Assembly (NCBI GenBank): GCA_003132605.1
Contig: PKYJ01000033.1
Coordinates: forward strand, 1-5,792
Length of the DNA stretch: 5,792 nucleotides
From: Peptococcaceae bacterium
GTDB taxonomy: Bacteria; Bacillota; DSM-12270; Thermacetogeniales; Thermacetogeniaceae
Direction: 5' to 3'
Numbering within the stretch: position 1 is the stretch's first letter; every line of letters begins with the position of its first letter. The notes beneath the pieces were generated by a model that did not search any database, was not told the origin of the DNA, and saw nothing but the letters and a program-made list of their open reading frames with translations. This document shows positions 5,713 through 5,792 of the stretch, in pieces. The position numbers were made by a program, and so were the translations under genes.

Positions 5713-5792
5713 TCAGATGTAGCGGTCGAGCATGACCTGCTCCTGAATGCGGCGCATGCCACTCTTGATCGCCCGGGCGATCAAGAGTGGCA
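5713..5792 (-). CDS. disA: DisA diadenylate cyclase, C-terminal end only (partial)
   Basis: Only the last 25 codons are in the window; the 5' part lies beyond its right edge. Reading back from the TGA at 5715-5713, the protein ends A-R-A-I-K-S-G-M-R-R-I-Q-E-Q-V-M-L-D-R-Y-I. This closely resembles the C-terminus of DisA, the octameric DNA-scanning enzyme that makes c-di-AMP and ends in a helix-hairpin-helix DNA-binding domain. B. subtilis DisA ends in a comparable R-A-R-K-I-K-E-G-L-K-R-I-Q-E-H segment. The residues before it here (P-L-L-I) do not fit the conserved G-[DE]-V-R that should stand there. They come from the second arm of a perfect 36-nt palindrome, so the sequence from about 5775 onward is probably not genuine. 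Location near a yacL-like gene agrees with the call. The catalytic domain cannot be assessed. Confidence 0.8.
   Translation of the reverse strand, partial: PLLIARAIKSGMRRIQEQVMLDRYI
5757..5792. repeat. perfect 36-nt palindrome at the window end
   Basis: TGCCACTCTTGATCGCCC (5757-5774) is followed with no spacer by its exact reverse complement (5775-5792), which runs to the last base. The left arm encodes conserved DisA residues, while the right arm breaks the DisA sequence. The simplest explanation is an assembly or amplification fold-back at a contig end. Confidence 0.9.

Overview
The window looks like chromosome from a Gram-positive, endospore-forming-type anaerobe of the Peptococcaceae/Moorella/Desulfotomaculum kind. 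Supporting this are a DisA C-terminus next to a membrane PIN-TRAM protein (the B. subtilis disA-yacL neighbourhood), MEP-pathway isoprenoid genes, strong AGGAGG ribosome sites, TTG starts and sigma-A type promoters in GC-rich DNA. The assignment is inferred from gene content only; no rRNA or other phylogenetic marker is present.

Left part (about 1-2481, + strand): three co-directional genes with envelope themes. They are a YkoP-family protein (158-739), a Yip1-domain membrane protein (795-1409) and an HtpX-type M48 membrane zinc protease (1579-2481). htpX has its own very good promoter (-35 TTGACA, 17-nt spacer, -10 TAAAAT) in the 169-nt gap before it.

Centre (2471-4874, - strand): a two-gene operon with a recognisable promoter at 4934-4962. 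A YacL-like membrane PIN-TRAM protein is followed by a fused IspD-IspF enzyme for two non-consecutive steps of the MEP isoprenoid pathway. The two genes overlap by 8 nt, and ispDF starts with TTG. ispDF and htpX converge and overlap by 11 nt at their 3' ends, so there is no room for a terminator between them.

Right part (4963-5792): about 200 nt without an intact gene. It carries what looks like the decayed right end of an IS200/IS605- or IS607-type TnpB element on the - strand (a hairpin-bearing, omega-RNA-like tail). Next come a near-consensus + strand promoter and a small cysteine-containing protein of unknown function (5214-5609, TTG start). The window closes with the last codons of disA on the - strand (5713-5792). 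The final 36 nt form a perfect palindrome that breaks the conserved DisA sequence; it is most likely a contig-end assembly or amplification artefact.

I found no CRISPR array, tRNA, rRNA, or convincing new defence or biosynthetic system. The items most worth checking are the TnpB/omega-RNA-like remnant, the small cysteine-containing protein with a MazG-like C-terminal helix pattern, and the artefactual palindrome.
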